DNA of 64,000 nt, taken from assembly GCF_001485435.1 (NCBI RefSeq), contig NZ_BCMS01000002.1:72763-136762 (forward strand), written 5' to 3'. The notes beneath the pieces are model-generated. The model was not told the DNA's origin, did not search any database, and worked only from the letters and a program-made list of their open reading frames with translations. Shown one piece after another: positions 7,927-16,811 of the stretch. Position 1 is the first letter of the stretch, and each line of letters begins with the position of its first letter. Both the position numbers and the translations under genes were made by a program. The DNA is from Deinococcus grandis (GTDB lineage: Bacteria > Deinococcota > Deinococci > Deinococcales > Deinococcaceae).

Positions 7927-9365
7927 GCGCCACGCTGCGCCGCACGCCGGACACCGAGCGGCGCGAGCGCCTGCCCGCCGCGTGGTCGGGCCGGGACCGC
8001 CGCGCACCGGACCCGCTGGCGCAGCTGTCCCGCCGCCTGGAGGGCGCCTGCCAGGGCGCGGTGCAGCCGCTGGAACTCGCCGCGATCCTGGAAGCCGAGG
8101 GGTACACCGATCAGCTGGTCCGCACGCGCTTCGGCACGCCGGACGTGTTCGCGTGCGCGCAGCTGCTGTACCGGCGCGTGCCGTTCCGCCCGCCGGACGT
8201 GACGGCCAGCACCCTGCCGCGCCCCGTGCCGCTGGGACGCGACCTGACGCGCGGCGTGATCTACCTGATGCCCGCCCTGTGGACCCCGTTCGCGCTGCCG
8301 CTGACGCCCGGCATGGGCGCGGCGCAGGTCACGACCGCCGGACTGCTGACCGCCACGCTGTTCGGCTGGGGCTGGATGCAGGGCGTCGCGTACCGGGGTT
8401 ACCAGGCGCTCGTGCGCGGCCCGGCGCCCGCCGCGCGGACCCTGGCGGTCGCGGGCGTGCAGGCGACGGTCCTGACGGCGGCGCTGGCCGCCGGGGTGGC
8501 CTGGATGCTGGACCTGCCGGTCCTGCTCACGGCGGGCGTGGCCCTGGCGATGGGCACGTACCTCGCGAGTGCCACGGCGCTGCTCGTGCTGGGGCAGGAG
8601 GCGCGGCTGCTGCTGACGGCCCTGCCGGTCGCGGCGCTGATCCTGGCGGACCTGAGCGGCGTGGTGCAGGCGCCGCAGTGGCTGACGCTGCTGCTCGCCG
8701 TGGGCGGCCCGCTGCTGGCGGCCGCTCAGACCGTGATCCGCGCGGGGCGGCCCGCGGCGGCGGTCGCCACCCGGTCCGGGCGGGCGCTGCTGTACGCGAC
8801 GTACGGCTGGCTGTGCGCGGCGTTCCTGGCGGCGCGGCTGCTCAATCCGTGGCAGCCGGGCGGGGCGGACCTGAGCGGCATGATGGGCCTGTCCTGGAGT
8901 GTCGCGCCGCTGGTGCTGGGCATGGGGGTGCTGGAGTTCACGCTGCGCGGCCTGCACCGCGGCCTGGGCGACTGCGCGCGCCGCACCGACCCGGTGGGCG
9001 TGATCCGCGCGCGCGCCGCGCGGTTCCTGAGCGGCCGGGTCGCGCTGTTCACCGCCGGGCTGGCCCTGACGTACCTGCTCGTGGCGCTGCTGTCGCCGCG
9101 CCTGGGCGGTCCGGTGCTGGCGCCCGAACTGCTGACCGGGCACGTGCTGGTGGGCGGGGCGCTGCTGCTCAGCGGGTACCTGATCAACGTGTCGCTGCTG
9201 GGCGGGGCGCTGCTGGCCTGGGCGGGCGCGCTGGGCGCGCAGGTGGCGGTGCGGGAGGCGGGACTCGCGCCGGACCCGGCGTACCTGCTGGGCGCGGTGG
9301 TGGCGGCGCTGCTGTGCGGGCTGCTGACCACCTGGGCGGTGAGGGACGCGCGTCACCTCACGTAA
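7923..9365 (+). CDS. Polytopic membrane protein of the Pel-like cluster (PelG position)
   Basis: 480 aa, starting at GTG 7923, which overlaps the stop of the PelF-type gene. A soluble N-terminal segment of about 90 residues (motif RFGTPDVFACAQLLYRRVP) is followed by roughly 11-12 hydrophobic helices of 18-22 residues to the C-terminus. Its position after pelF, its length and the number of helices match PelG, the MOP-superfamily protein that works with PelF. The primary sequence has no motif I can tie to PelG with certainty, and the N-terminal segment is an addition. Likely role: membrane passage or synthesis-complex anchor for the polymer. Confidence 0.6.
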   Translation: MSATLRRTPDTERRERLPAAWSGRDRRAPDPLAQLSRRLEGACQGAVQPLELAAILEAEGYTDQLVRTRFGTPDVFACAQLLYRRVPFRPPDVTASTLPRPVPLGRDLTRGVIYLMPALWTPFALPLTPGMGAAQVTTAGLLTATLFGWGWMQGVAYRGYQALVRGPAPAARTLAVAGVQATVLTAALAAGVAWMLDLPVLLTAGVALAMGTYLASATALLVLGQEARLLLTALPVAALILADLSGVVQAPQWLTLLLAVGGPLLAAAQTVIRAGRPAAAVATRSGRALLYATYGWLCAAFLAARLLNPWQPGGADLSGMMGLSWSVAPLVLGMGVLEFTLRGLHRGLGDCARRTDPVGVIRARAARFLSGRVALFTAGLALTYLLVALLSPRLGGPVLAPELLTGHVLVGGALLLSGYLINVSLLGGALLAWAGALGAQVAVREAGLAPDPAYLLGAVVAALLCGLLTTWAVRDARHLT

Positions 9366-9479
9366 GACCCACGCCGGACCTGCTGGCATGACGTGACAAC
9401 GAAGTCTTGATGGCCGCGGCCCCTGGGGAGGTGCGCCGCGCCAGGTGGGTGCGTGCGCCCGTCGGAAGGGGGGAGGAAC

Positions 9480-10475
9480 ATGGGAAAACTGGTCGCCGTG
9501 ACCGGAGCCGAGGGCTTCATCGGCTCGCACCTCGTGGAGACGCTCGTGCGCGGTGGCGCGCGGGTGCGGGCGATGGTGCTGTACAACAGCTTCGGCAGCT
9601 GGGGCTGGCTGGACGACCTGCCGCCCGAGATTCTGGAGCACGTCGAGGTCGTGCTGGGTGACGTCCGTGACCCGGTCAGCGTGCGGGAATTCATGCGTGG
9701 CGCGGACGTGGTCTACCACCTGGCGGCGCTGATCGCCATTCCGTACTCGTACGCGGCGCCGCACTCGTACGTGCAGACGAACGTGGTGGGCACCCTGAAC
9801 GTGCTGGAGGCCGCCCGGGACCTGCAGACGCCCCGGCTGGTGCACACGAGCACCAGCGAGGTGTACGGCACGGCGCGCAGCGTGCCCATCACCGAGCGGC
9901 ACCCGCTGCAGGGGCAGTCGCCGTACTCCGCGACGAAGATCGCGGCGGACAAGCTGGTCGAGGCCTACCACCTGAGTTTCGGCCTGCCGGTCGTGACGCT
10001 GCGGCCCTTCAACACGTACGGGCCGCGCCAGTCGGCGCGCGCGGTGATTCCCACGATCATCTCCCAGATCGCCGCGCGCCGCCCGGTCGTGCGGGTGGGG
10101 GCGCTGCGGCCCACGCGGGACTTCAACTACGTGCGGGACACCGCCCGGTCCTTCCAGGCGGTCGGGGACGCCCCGGCCGAGCGGGTCGTGGGCCGCACCC
10201 TGAACACCGGGACCGGCGTGGAGGTCAGTGTCGGGGACCTGATCCGCGTGATCGCCGACGTGATGGGCCAGCAGGTGCAGGTCGAGGAGGAGCAGCAGCG
10301 CCTGCGCCCCGAGGGCAGCGAGGTCATGCGCCTGGTCGGGGACAACAGCGAGCTGCGCGCCGCGACCGGCTGGGCCCCGCACTTCGACCTGCACGCCGGG
10401 CTGGAGGCCACCAGCCAGTGGTTCCTGGAGCCGCGCAACCTCGCGCACTACCGGCCCGATCAGTACACCATCTGA
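9480..10475 (+). CDS. NAD-dependent nucleotide-sugar epimerase/4,6-dehydratase (LegB-like SDR)
   Basis: 331-aa extended short-chain dehydrogenase acting on a nucleotide-activated sugar. The NAD-binding motif TGAEGFIGSH is at the N-terminus, HTSTSEVYG holds the active-site Ser/Thr, and YSATK (about 148-152) is the YxxxK catalytic pair. The segment YNSFGSWGWLDDLP is characteristic of the LegB group of 4,6-dehydratases. A strong GGGGGAGG lies 4 nt before the ATG; an in-frame earlier ATG lacks one. Within this cluster it probably makes the sugar donor or an epimerised form (in other Pel clusters a UDP-GlcNAc C4-epimerase has that job). The exact reaction cannot be decided from sequence alone. Confidence 0.8.
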   Translation: MGKLVAVTGAEGFIGSHLVETLVRGGARVRAMVLYNSFGSWGWLDDLPPEILEHVEVVLGDVRDPVSVREFMRGADVVYHLAALIAIPYSYAAPHSYVQTNVVGTLNVLEAARDLQTPRLVHTSTSEVYGTARSVPITERHPLQGQSPYSATKIAADKLVEAYHLSFGLPVVTLRPFNTYGPRQSARAVIPTIISQIAARRPVVRVGALRPTRDFNYVRDTARSFQAVGDAPAERVVGRTLNTGTGVEVSVGDLIRVIADVMGQQVQVEEEQQRLRPEGSEVMRLVGDNSELRAATGWAPHFDLHAGLEATSQWFLEPRNLAHYRPDQYTI

Positions 10476-10542
10476 CGCGCTCCCCTGCCCCCCCCGACGC
10501 CCTCTTTCGACGCGGGTCCGCGTGACCCGAGGAGGTCTGACC

Positions 10543-11310
10543 ATGCACGCAGTGATCCTGGCTGGCGGTAAAGGCACCCGGCTGCGGCCGTACACCACCT
10601 GCGTTCCCAAACCCCTGGTGCCCATCGGGGACCGCTACTCGATCCTGGAGATCGTGATGCACCAGCTGGCCCACTACGGGTTCACGCACGTGACCCTGGC
10701 CATCGGGCATATGGGCACCCTGATCCGGTCGTTCGTGGGGGACGGCAGCCGCTTCGGGCTGCAGGTCACCTACCTGGAGGAAGCGACGCCGCTGGGCACC
10801 ATCGGGCCGCTGCTGGGCGCGCTGGACAGCCTGCCCGAGCACTTCCTGGTCATGAACGGCGACGTCCTGACGAACCTGAACTACGCCAAGCTGCTGCGCG
10901 GCCACGCGGCGAGCAGCGCGCCCGTCACCGTCGCCACGTACGCCCGCGAGGTCCGCAGCGAGTTCGGTGTGCTGGACATCGACGGCGGGACCATCACCCA
11001 CTTCCGCGAGAAGCCGGTGTTCAACTTCATGGTCAGCATGGGCATCTACGGCTTCAGCCGCGAGACGCTGGAGCGGTACCCGGCCGGGCGGCCCTTCGGC
11101 TTCGACGACCTAGTGCTGGATCTGCTCTCCCGCGAGACGCGCCCCGCCAGCTTCCCCTTCGACGGGTACTGGCTGGACATCGGCCGGCCCGAGGACTACG
11201 ACCGCGCGAACGCCGACTTCGACCGCTACATCGGCATGCTGATGCCCGGCATGACCCTCGGCACGCCCGTCCCCACCCCCGACGCGTACCTGAACGGCGC
11301 GCCCGCCTGA
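10543..11310 (+). CDS. Sugar-1-phosphate nucleotidyltransferase
   Basis: 255-aa nucleotidyltransferase that activates a sugar 1-phosphate to an NDP-sugar. The signature LAGGKGTRLRPYT is at residues 6-18, the nucleotide/metal motif FLVMNGDVLTNL sits near residue 105, and FREKPVF supplies the sugar-phosphate lysine. The C-terminal left-handed beta-helix of GlmU or RfbA-long types is absent, so this is a single-domain enzyme. GGAGG stands 7 nt before ATG 10543. Together with the preceding SDR it forms a substrate-supply pair for the glycosyltransferase. The sugar and base specificities are not evident. Confidence 0.85.
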   Translation: MHAVILAGGKGTRLRPYTTCVPKPLVPIGDRYSILEIVMHQLAHYGFTHVTLAIGHMGTLIRSFVGDGSRFGLQVTYLEEATPLGTIGPLLGALDSLPEHFLVMNGDVLTNLNYAKLLRGHAASSAPVTVATYAREVRSEFGVLDIDGGTITHFREKPVFNFMVSMGIYGFSRETLERYPAGRPFGFDDLVLDLLSRETRPASFPFDGYWLDIGRPEDYDRANADFDRYIGMLMPGMTLGTPVPTPDAYLNGAPA

Positions 11311-11326
11311 CCCCCGGAGGACCGTG

Positions 11327-13426
11327 ATGAAGCACCTGAAACTCCTGGCGCTGAGCGTCCTGCTGGCCGCCTGCGCGACCCGCACCGCACCCAGCCCGGC
11401 GCCCGCCGAGGCGGAACTGCCCGTCACCGGGGATCACGTGGCCGCCACCCACGAAGGGCACGAGATCCACGAGCCGCTGCGTCCCGGCGCGGCCGGACCG
11501 CGCGGGGAGAACCTGCGGCCCCTGCCGGACCTCAGCGGGCCGCGCACGCCGCTGCCGCTGCGACCGCTGGCCGTCACGCCGAACACCGACGTGGTCGCCC
11601 TGCGCGTCCTGATCCTCGCGGGCAGCGCCGACAGCAACCTCGACACCGCGCGCGCCATGCTGGACCAGGCGGGCGTCCCGTACGACGTGACCTTCCCCGC
11701 GCAGACCCCCCTGACGCCGGACACGCTGGTCGCCCCGGACGGCAGCGGCCGTTACCAGGGCGTGATCCTCACCACCGGGAACCTCGCGTACGAGGCCAGT
11801 CCCGGCGTGTTCCAGAGCGCGCTGGACTGGGCCGGATGGAACCTGCTGTGGCAGTACCAGAAGGACTACCGCGCCCGGCAGCTGTCGCTGTACACCTACC
11901 CCGGCACCTGGCCGGAAGATTACGGCCTGCGCGACGCCGGCGTGGCGAGCAGCGCCGCGGACGTGAAACCCACCGCCGCCGCCGCCGGGGTGCTCAGCGA
12001 CCTGCGGCAGGTGAACATCCCGGTGCGCTACGCGTACAACTACCCGTCCACGCTGGCCACCGTGACCGGCGTGACCACCACGCCACTGCTGCGCGACGCC
12101 AACGGCCGGGTGCTGGGCGTGCAGTCCACCACGGACGGCCGCGAGCGGGTCGCGCTGACCTTCGCGCAGAACCCGTACCTGCTGCACAGCACCCTGCTGG
12201 GGTACTCCCTGACGAACTGGCTGACCCGCGGCGTGCGCCTGGGCGAGTACCGCCGCTTCGCGCAGCTGGACATCGACGACTGGTTCCTGCCGGGCGACGT
12301 GTACAACGCCACGACCGGCGCGATCAAACCCGACGGGTTCCGCATCGCCGCCGTGGACGCCATGAACCTCCCCACGCAACTGGCGAACCTGCGGGCCCTG
12401 TACCCGGTCGCCCCGGCGCTGAACTTCACCATCGCGTACAACGGGGGCGGCGCGAACGCCAGCGCGCCCGCCAGCTGCGCCTCGTACCCCCTGGGCACGC
12501 CCGACACGCTGTCCAGCGCCACGAAATGCCTCGCGAACAGTTTCGACTGGGTCAGCCACACCCTCGACCACGAGTACATGGACTTCCTGACGTACGACCA
12601 GTCCATGGCGCAACTCGCCCCGAATCTGAGCGTCGCGCAGGCGTTCGGCCTGAAACTCAGCGCGCAGGGCCTCGTGACCGGCGACATGTCCGGCCTGGGC
12701 TACTACAACCCCGCCGGGGACGGCCCCAAGACGAACTTCGGGCTGGGGGCGTCGAACCTCGCCTTCCTGAACGCCGCGCAGGCGACCGGAGTGCGGTACC
12801 TCGCGTCGAACCGCTCGGTGGACGGCCAGTGGGACCCCAGCTGCACGAACTGCGGCCTGTACCACCCGCTGAACCCCTCTGTCTTCCTGGTGCCCCGCTG
12901 GCCCACGAACGTCTTCTACCACGTCACCAACCCCACCCAGGCCGTCACGGCGTACAACAGCGTGTACGGCCCGAACGGCACCGCCCCGTACTGGGACCAC
13001 AACCTGACGTACAGCGAGTACCTGGACAAGGAAAGCGATCTGGCGCTGGGTCACGTGCTGTCCGGCAGCGCCTTCCCGCACTACATGCACCAGAACAACC
13101 TGCGGCAGTACGCCATCAACAAGAGCCTCGCCAGCGACTGGCTGGGCGCCATGCTGAAGAAATACGCCCGGTACTCCACGCTGCCGCTGAACACCTGGCG
13201 CTGGGACGACCTGGGCCCGTACATGCGCGACCGGACCCTGGCCCTGAAATCCGGCGTGAGCGGCCGCTGGAACCGCGCCACGAACAGCGTCACCCTCACC
13301 TCCGAACGCGGCGGTCCGGCCTTCGTGACCGGCGCGCTGGGCGGCACGCAGACGAGTTACGCCGGGCGGACCATCAGTCTCGTGACCCTGGGTGCCGGTC
13401 AGAGCGTCACCCTGCCCGTTCAGTGA
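11327..13426 (+). CDS. Secreted lipoprotein, Agd3/PelA-like polysaccharide deacetylase
   Basis: 699 aa with a lipoprotein signal peptide (KHLKLLALSVLLAAC, lipidated Cys16). Residues 80-300 form an alpha/beta region (VALRVLILAGSADSNLDTARAMLDQAG). After it comes a deacetylase-like domain with LDIDDWF (D315, D317, D318), resembling the catalytic/metal aspartates of NodB motif 1, and SHTLDHEYMD (about 410-419), an HTxxH metal-binding motif 2. This order resembles the Agd3-type (CE18) deacetylases of galactosaminogalactan and the deacetylase half of PelA. It would remove N-acetyl groups from the polymer at the cell surface. The ATG is 6 nt from GGAGG. It is followed after 70 nt by the GH114-like gene, a pairing expected for such a pathway. 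Confidence 0.72.
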   Translation: MKHLKLLALSVLLAACATRTAPSPAPAEAELPVTGDHVAATHEGHEIHEPLRPGAAGPRGENLRPLPDLSGPRTPLPLRPLAVTPNTDVVALRVLILAGSADSNLDTARAMLDQAGVPYDVTFPAQTPLTPDTLVAPDGSGRYQGVILTTGNLAYEASPGVFQSALDWAGWNLLWQYQKDYRARQLSLYTYPGTWPEDYGLRDAGVASSAADVKPTAAAAGVLSDLRQVNIPVRYAYNYPSTLATVTGVTTTPLLRDANGRVLGVQSTTDGRERVALTFAQNPYLLHSTLLGYSLTNWLTRGVRLGEYRRFAQLDIDDWFLPGDVYNATTGAIKPDGFRIAAVDAMNLPTQLANLRALYPVAPALNFTIAYNGGGANASAPASCASYPLGTPDTLSSATKCLANSFDWVSHTLDHEYMDFLTYDQSMAQLAPNLSVAQAFGLKLSAQGLVTGDMSGLGYYNPAGDGPKTNFGLGASNLAFLNAAQATGVRYLASNRSVDGQWDPSCTNCGLYHPLNPSVFLVPRWPTNVFYHVTNPTQAVTAYNSVYGPNGTAPYWDHNLTYSEYLDKESDLALGHVLSGSAFPHYMHQNNLRQYAINKSLASDWLGAMLKKYARYSTLPLNTWRWDDLGPYMRDRTLALKSGVSGRWNRATNSVTLTSERGGPAFVTGALGGTQTSYAGRTISLVTLGAGQSVTLPVQ

Positions 13427-13496
13427 GGCGGGCCGCGCCCGCCCGCGCCGGGGCCACGCCCGCGCACCTCCCGCCGCCCTGCCCCCCGGAGGCCCC

Positions 13497-14312
13497 ATGA
13501 CCGGACACCTCCGCCACCCCCTGACGTACCTGCAGCCGCCCGCCCGGCCGACCGGGACGCCGGACCGGCGCGCCCTGAGCGTGTACTACGGCCCGAACGC
13601 CCTGAACGTCCTGTGCCGCTACCGGCGCGTGATCGTGCAGCCCGGCCACTACCGCGTGGACGCCGTGCGCTGGCTGCAGGCACGCGGCGTGCAGGTCCTG
13701 GCGTACCTGAGCCTGGGCATGGACAGCAGCCCGCACGGCGACTGGCTGCGCGGCGCGCCCGACCCGCACTGGCACCTGCGGCCCGTGGACGCCCGTCACC
13801 CGGAGTGGCGCGCGCGGATCGAGGCGCAGGTCCTGGCGCACAGGGCCGTGTTCGACGGGTTCCTGCTCGACACGCTCGACAGCGCCAGCGACCCGGTGCA
13901 GGTGCGCGCCATGCTCAAGCTCGTGCGGCAGGTGCGGCAGTGGGCGGGCCCCTGCTACCTGATGGCCAACCGCGGCTTCGGGCTGCTGCCGCGCCTGGGC
14001 GGGACCATCAACGGCGTGCTGATCGAGGCGCTCTCGACGACCTGGGCGGACGGGTACCGCATGTACGAACGGCACGAGCTGGAGTACACGGCCGCGCTGG
14101 TCGCCCAGGCCCGCCGCCTGCACCTGGAGGTGTACGGCCTGGACTACGCCGTCACCACCCGCGCGCGGCGGTTCGCGCTGCGCCGCGCCGAGGCGCTGGG
14201 CGTCCCCACGTTCGTCAGCAACCGCGAACTGACCCTGCCCGGCGGCCTGCTGCCGCGCCTGGCCGCGCCGGAACGGCACGCGCACGGGTCCCTGAGCAGC
14301 ACGTCCGCCTGA
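13497..14312 (+). CDS. GH114-like glycoside hydrolase (endo-alpha-1,4-polygalactosaminidase family)
   Basis: 271-aa single TIM-barrel protein. The strand VIVQPGHYRVDAVRWLQARGVQVLAYLSLG and the segment VFDGFLLDTLDSASD (with a probable catalytic Asp near residue 121) match the GH114 fold found in PelA and in fungal Ega3. IEALSTTWADGYRMY is the late-barrel acidic segment. No signal peptide is obvious, although the family is normally secreted; the first 30 residues are polar, so the site of action is uncertain. GGAGG lies 4 nt from the ATG. As the last gene of the cluster it would trim or remodel the hexosamine polymer. Confidence 0.75.
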   Translation: MTGHLRHPLTYLQPPARPTGTPDRRALSVYYGPNALNVLCRYRRVIVQPGHYRVDAVRWLQARGVQVLAYLSLGMDSSPHGDWLRGAPDPHWHLRPVDARHPEWRARIEAQVLAHRAVFDGFLLDTLDSASDPVQVRAMLKLVRQVRQWAGPCYLMANRGFGLLPRLGGTINGVLIEALSTTWADGYRMYERHELEYTAALVAQARRLHLEVYGLDYAVTTRARRFALRRAEALGVPTFVSNRELTLPGGLLPRLAAPERHAHGSLSSTSA

Positions 14313-14340
14313 ACGGACGTGCCTGCCGGGGGTCAGGGGG

Positions 14341-14916
14341 TCACAGGGCCGCGTCGATGCTGACGTCGTCCCAGTCCAGGGCGACGTCCTCGAGCGTCAC
14401 GACCGGCACCTCGGCCAGCAGGGCGCGCAGGTGCTCGATCTGCTCGGTGATCTTCGGTGAGGACGGCGCGACCTCCTCGGGTTCCGCCTGACGCGCCCGG
14501 AACCAGAAGCGCGGCTTGCCGGGCTGCCTGGCCTGCGCGGTCCGTTCGTCCAGCAGCGCCACGAGTGCCTGCGTGGCCTGCACGATCTGCTCGTCCAGCG
14601 GCGTGGAGAGCAGTTCGGCGACCTTCTGGGTCTGCAGCAGGCCGCTGAGGGTCGCGGGATCGGCGCCCAGGTCCGCCACGCAGCGGGTCGTGAGGTGCTG
14701 GGTGTGGCCCATGTTCGACGCGAGCCCGACCGTGTTGCCGGGGCGGCGCACCCGGTCGCCCTGCACGGCGATCAGTTCGGGCAGGGCGTCGCGGCGCGGC
14801 ACGGCGATCAGGCGCAGCCAGGGGCCACGGGCCCGGTGAGAGTGCAGGACCGTGATGACCTGCGCAGTGCGGTAGACCGCGTCGTCAGTGGCAGTCAGGG
14901 CCTCGCGGACGTTCAT
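14341..14916 (-). CDS. Hypothetical protein (191 aa)
   Basis: Cytoplasmic protein of unknown function. The N-terminal 85 residues alternate strand and helix (AQVITVLHS, WLRLIAVPRRDALPELIAV, RPGNTVGLASNMGHTQHLTTRC), suggesting a small-molecule or nucleic-acid binding fold. The rest is helical and acidic (ITEQIEHLRALLAEVPVVTLEDVALDWDDV). It has no signal peptide, membrane segment or catalytic motif I can name. It converges on the GH114-like gene with a 28-nt gap and is separated from the upstream phosphatase gene by about 110 nt, so it is probably transcribed alone. Confidence 0.7.
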   Translation of the reverse strand: MNVREALTATDDAVYRTAQVITVLHSHRARGPWLRLIAVPRRDALPELIAVQGDRVRRPGNTVGLASNMGHTQHLTTRCVADLGADPATLSGLLQTQKVAELLSTPLDEQIVQATQALVALLDERTAQARQPGKPRFWFRARQAEPEEVAPSSPKITEQIEHLRALLAEVPVVTLEDVALDWDDVSIDAAL

Positions 14917-15025
14917 GCGCCCACCCTAGCGGGTGGGGCGGCACAAATCTCTTTCACTTGGGGGAACACGCTGCTGAGGATAGCGGCACTGTCGCGGCGC
15001 GTCACGTGCCTTGCTACGCGGCCGG

Positions 15026-15724
15026 TCACCGCCATGACCGCCCGGCGGGCGGCAGGTGCGCCTCCTCGTTGAAGCTGTCCAGGCTGACGCGCCCGGCCCC
15101 GAAGGTCAGGCGGGTGACGCTGGCGTTGCGCACCCGCCAGTTCAGGCGCAGGGCAGTGGCGTCCGGGGCGTCCAGCACGCGGGCGAGCGTCAGGCCGATC
15201 ACGCCGCCGCTCGTGAACACCGCCACGCGGCTCCCGCCGGGTAGGGCCAGCGTGTCCGCCAGGGCCGCGAGGACCCGCGCGCGGAACGCCGCCCACGTCT
15301 CCACGTCCGGGTGGGTCAGGGTGCCCGCCTGCCATGCGGCCGCCACCGTCTCCAGCAGCGCCTGAAAGGTGCGGTTGCGCGCCTGGGGATCACTGGCGCG
15401 GAAGGCGGCGACCTGCGCGGCGAACGCCTCGTTCCGCGCGGCCAGCAGCGGCGCCAGCGTACGGATCAGGCCGTCCCCGTCGAACTCGGCCAGCCGGGCG
15501 TCCTGCACGGCGGCAGGCCAGCCGCTCGCCTGTTCGGCCGCCAGCTCCGCGCTGCGCCGCTGCCGCACGAGCGGACCGTGCAGGACGTGCGTGGGCACCC
15601 AGCCCTCAGCCCCGAACGCCGCGCCGACCGCGCGGGCCTGCGTCTCACCCAGCGGGGACAGCCGGTCGGTGTCCGCCTCGAACGGCGTGGCCTGCCCGTG
15701 GCGGATCAGGCGCAGTTCACTCAC
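15026..15724 (-). CDS. Histidine phosphatase family protein
   Basis: 232-aa member of the phosphoglycerate-mutase-like superfamily. The phosphate-accepting LIRHGQAT motif is at residues 5-12 (His8), the second catalytic region is SPLGETQARAVG (25-36), and a late FTSGGVIGLTLARVL replaces the more usual VxHG motif. A glycine in place of the second catalytic histidine would weaken phosphatase activity. It overlaps the upstream aminoglycoside-phosphotransferase-like gene by 8 bp and closes a four-gene operon with two SDR genes. The substrate is unknown. Confidence 0.8.
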   Translation of the reverse strand: MSELRLIRHGQATPFEADTDRLSPLGETQARAVGAAFGAEGWVPTHVLHGPLVRQRRSAELAAEQASGWPAAVQDARLAEFDGDGLIRTLAPLLAARNEAFAAQVAAFRASDPQARNRTFQALLETVAAAWQAGTLTHPDVETWAAFRARVLAALADTLALPGGSRVAVFTSGGVIGLTLARVLDAPDATALRLNWRVRNASVTRLTFGAGRVSLDSFNEEAHLPPAGRSWR

Positions 15725-16811
15725 GCGCGTCCTGCGTCCGGATCAGCTCCCAGGCGCGGCGCATCAGCCACGCGGCCTGCTTGGCCAGCGGCGCGAACCG
15801 CGGATCCTGCGTCTGCCCCAGGCGGTAGCGCGCGAAGATCTGAATGACGATCACCGCGAGCTTGAAGTGCCCCAGCACCTCGAACCACGGCAGGGCGTCC
15901 GCCACGCGCCGCCCGCTGCGGGCCTCGTAGCGGGCCACGAGCGCGTCGCGGTCCGGGAAGCCCGGCGCGGCCGCCCCGACGCGGTTGGGCGCGCCGCCGG
16001 GCAGTTCCGGCATCGTCCAGTACGTCAGGGTCAGGCCCAGGTCCACCAGCGGGTCGCCCAGCGTGGTCATCTCCCAGTCCAGCAGCGCCACCACGCGGCC
16101 CGGGTCACGGGGGTCGAGCATCAGGTTGTCCAGCTTGAAGTCGTTGTGCACCAGCGCATGCGCCGTCTCATTGGGCGTGTGCGCCTCCAGCCACGCGATC
16201 ACCAGTTCGTCGCGCAGCTCGGCGGGCGGGGGCAGGTCCCCGGTGTCTTTCAGCGCTTCGCGCGCGCGGCGCCAGCGGCCCGCCCAGCCGTCCACCTGAC
16301 GGCGGTTGAAGCCCTCGGGTTTCCCCAGGTCGCGCAGGCCCGCCGCGTCGATATCCACCGCGTGCAGGTCGGCCAGCGTGTCGATCAAGGCTGCGCCCAG
16401 CCGCTCCGGGGCGCCGGGCAGCTCGCGGTACTCGGGCGGGAGGCTGGTCCGCACGACCGTCCCGCGCCGCCGCTCCATCAGGTAGAACGGGCTGCCGATC
16501 ACGCCCGCGTCCTCCACGACCAGCAGCGGCTCCGGGGCCACCGGCAGCACCGGATGGATGCGCGAGAGCAGGTTCGCCTCGCGGGTCATGTCGTGCGCGC
16601 CCTTCGGGAGTGGCCCCAGCGGCGCGCGGCGCAGCACGTACTCCTGCTCGCCCAGCCGCAGCAGGTAAGTGAGGTTCGAGAAGCCGCCGGGGAACTGCAA
16701 CACCTCCAGTGCGTCCACGTCGCCGGGCACCCGGCCCCGCAGAGCCTCCCGCAGCGCCTCCAGTGGCAGTTCCTCGCCGGGGCGGACAGGCGCGGCGTCC
16801 GGCGCGGTCAA
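15717..16811 (-). CDS. Aminoglycoside-phosphotransferase-like kinase (ACAD10/11 N-domain type)
   Basis: 364-aa protein-kinase-like fold. FPGGFSNLTYLLRLGEQEYVLRR provides the nucleotide loop and Lys. ALVHNDFKLDNLML is the Brenner-type catalytic loop (HxDxxxxN), and VALLDWEMTTLGDPLVDLG carries the metal-binding Asp. This subgroup is related to the kinase domain of ACAD10/11 and usually phosphorylates hydroxyacyl-CoA or related hydroxy compounds rather than antibiotics. Start chosen: TTG at 16811, overlapping the upstream stop as TTGA and preceded by GGAGG 7 nt away; no ATG in frame fits. Part of the SDR-SDR-kinase-phosphatase operon, with an acyl-CoA dehydrogenase gene nearby. Confidence 0.83.
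   Translation of the reverse strand: MTAPDAAPVRPGEELPLEALREALRGRVPGDVDALEVLQFPGGFSNLTYLLRLGEQEYVLRRAPLGPLPKGAHDMTREANLLSRIHPVLPVAPEPLLVVEDAGVIGSPFYLMERRRGTVVRTSLPPEYRELPGAPERLGAALIDTLADLHAVDIDAAGLRDLGKPEGFNRRQVDGWAGRWRRAREALKDTGDLPPPAELRDELVIAWLEAHTPNETAHALVHNDFKLDNLMLDPRDPGRVVALLDWEMTTLGDPLVDLGLTLTYWTMPELPGGAPNRVGAAAPGFPDRDALVARYEARSGRRVADALPWFEVLGHFKLAVIVIQIFARYRLGQTQDPRFAPLAKQAAWLMRRAWELIRTQDARE

Noticed and set aside
7923..9365. Firm naming of the membrane protein as PelG
   Set aside because: Position and helix number agree, but no sequence signature could be confirmed and the N-terminal segment is extra.
7605..10625. 1006-codon minus-strand frame opposite the Pel-like cluster
   Set aside because: Arg/Gln/Pro/His-rich antisense shadow; the plus-strand genes have motifs and ribosome-binding sites.
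15717..16811. Antibiotic resistance (aminoglycoside phosphotransferase)
   Set aside because: The kinase motifs match, but the operon and nearby acyl-CoA genes fit the ACAD10/11-type metabolic kinase.
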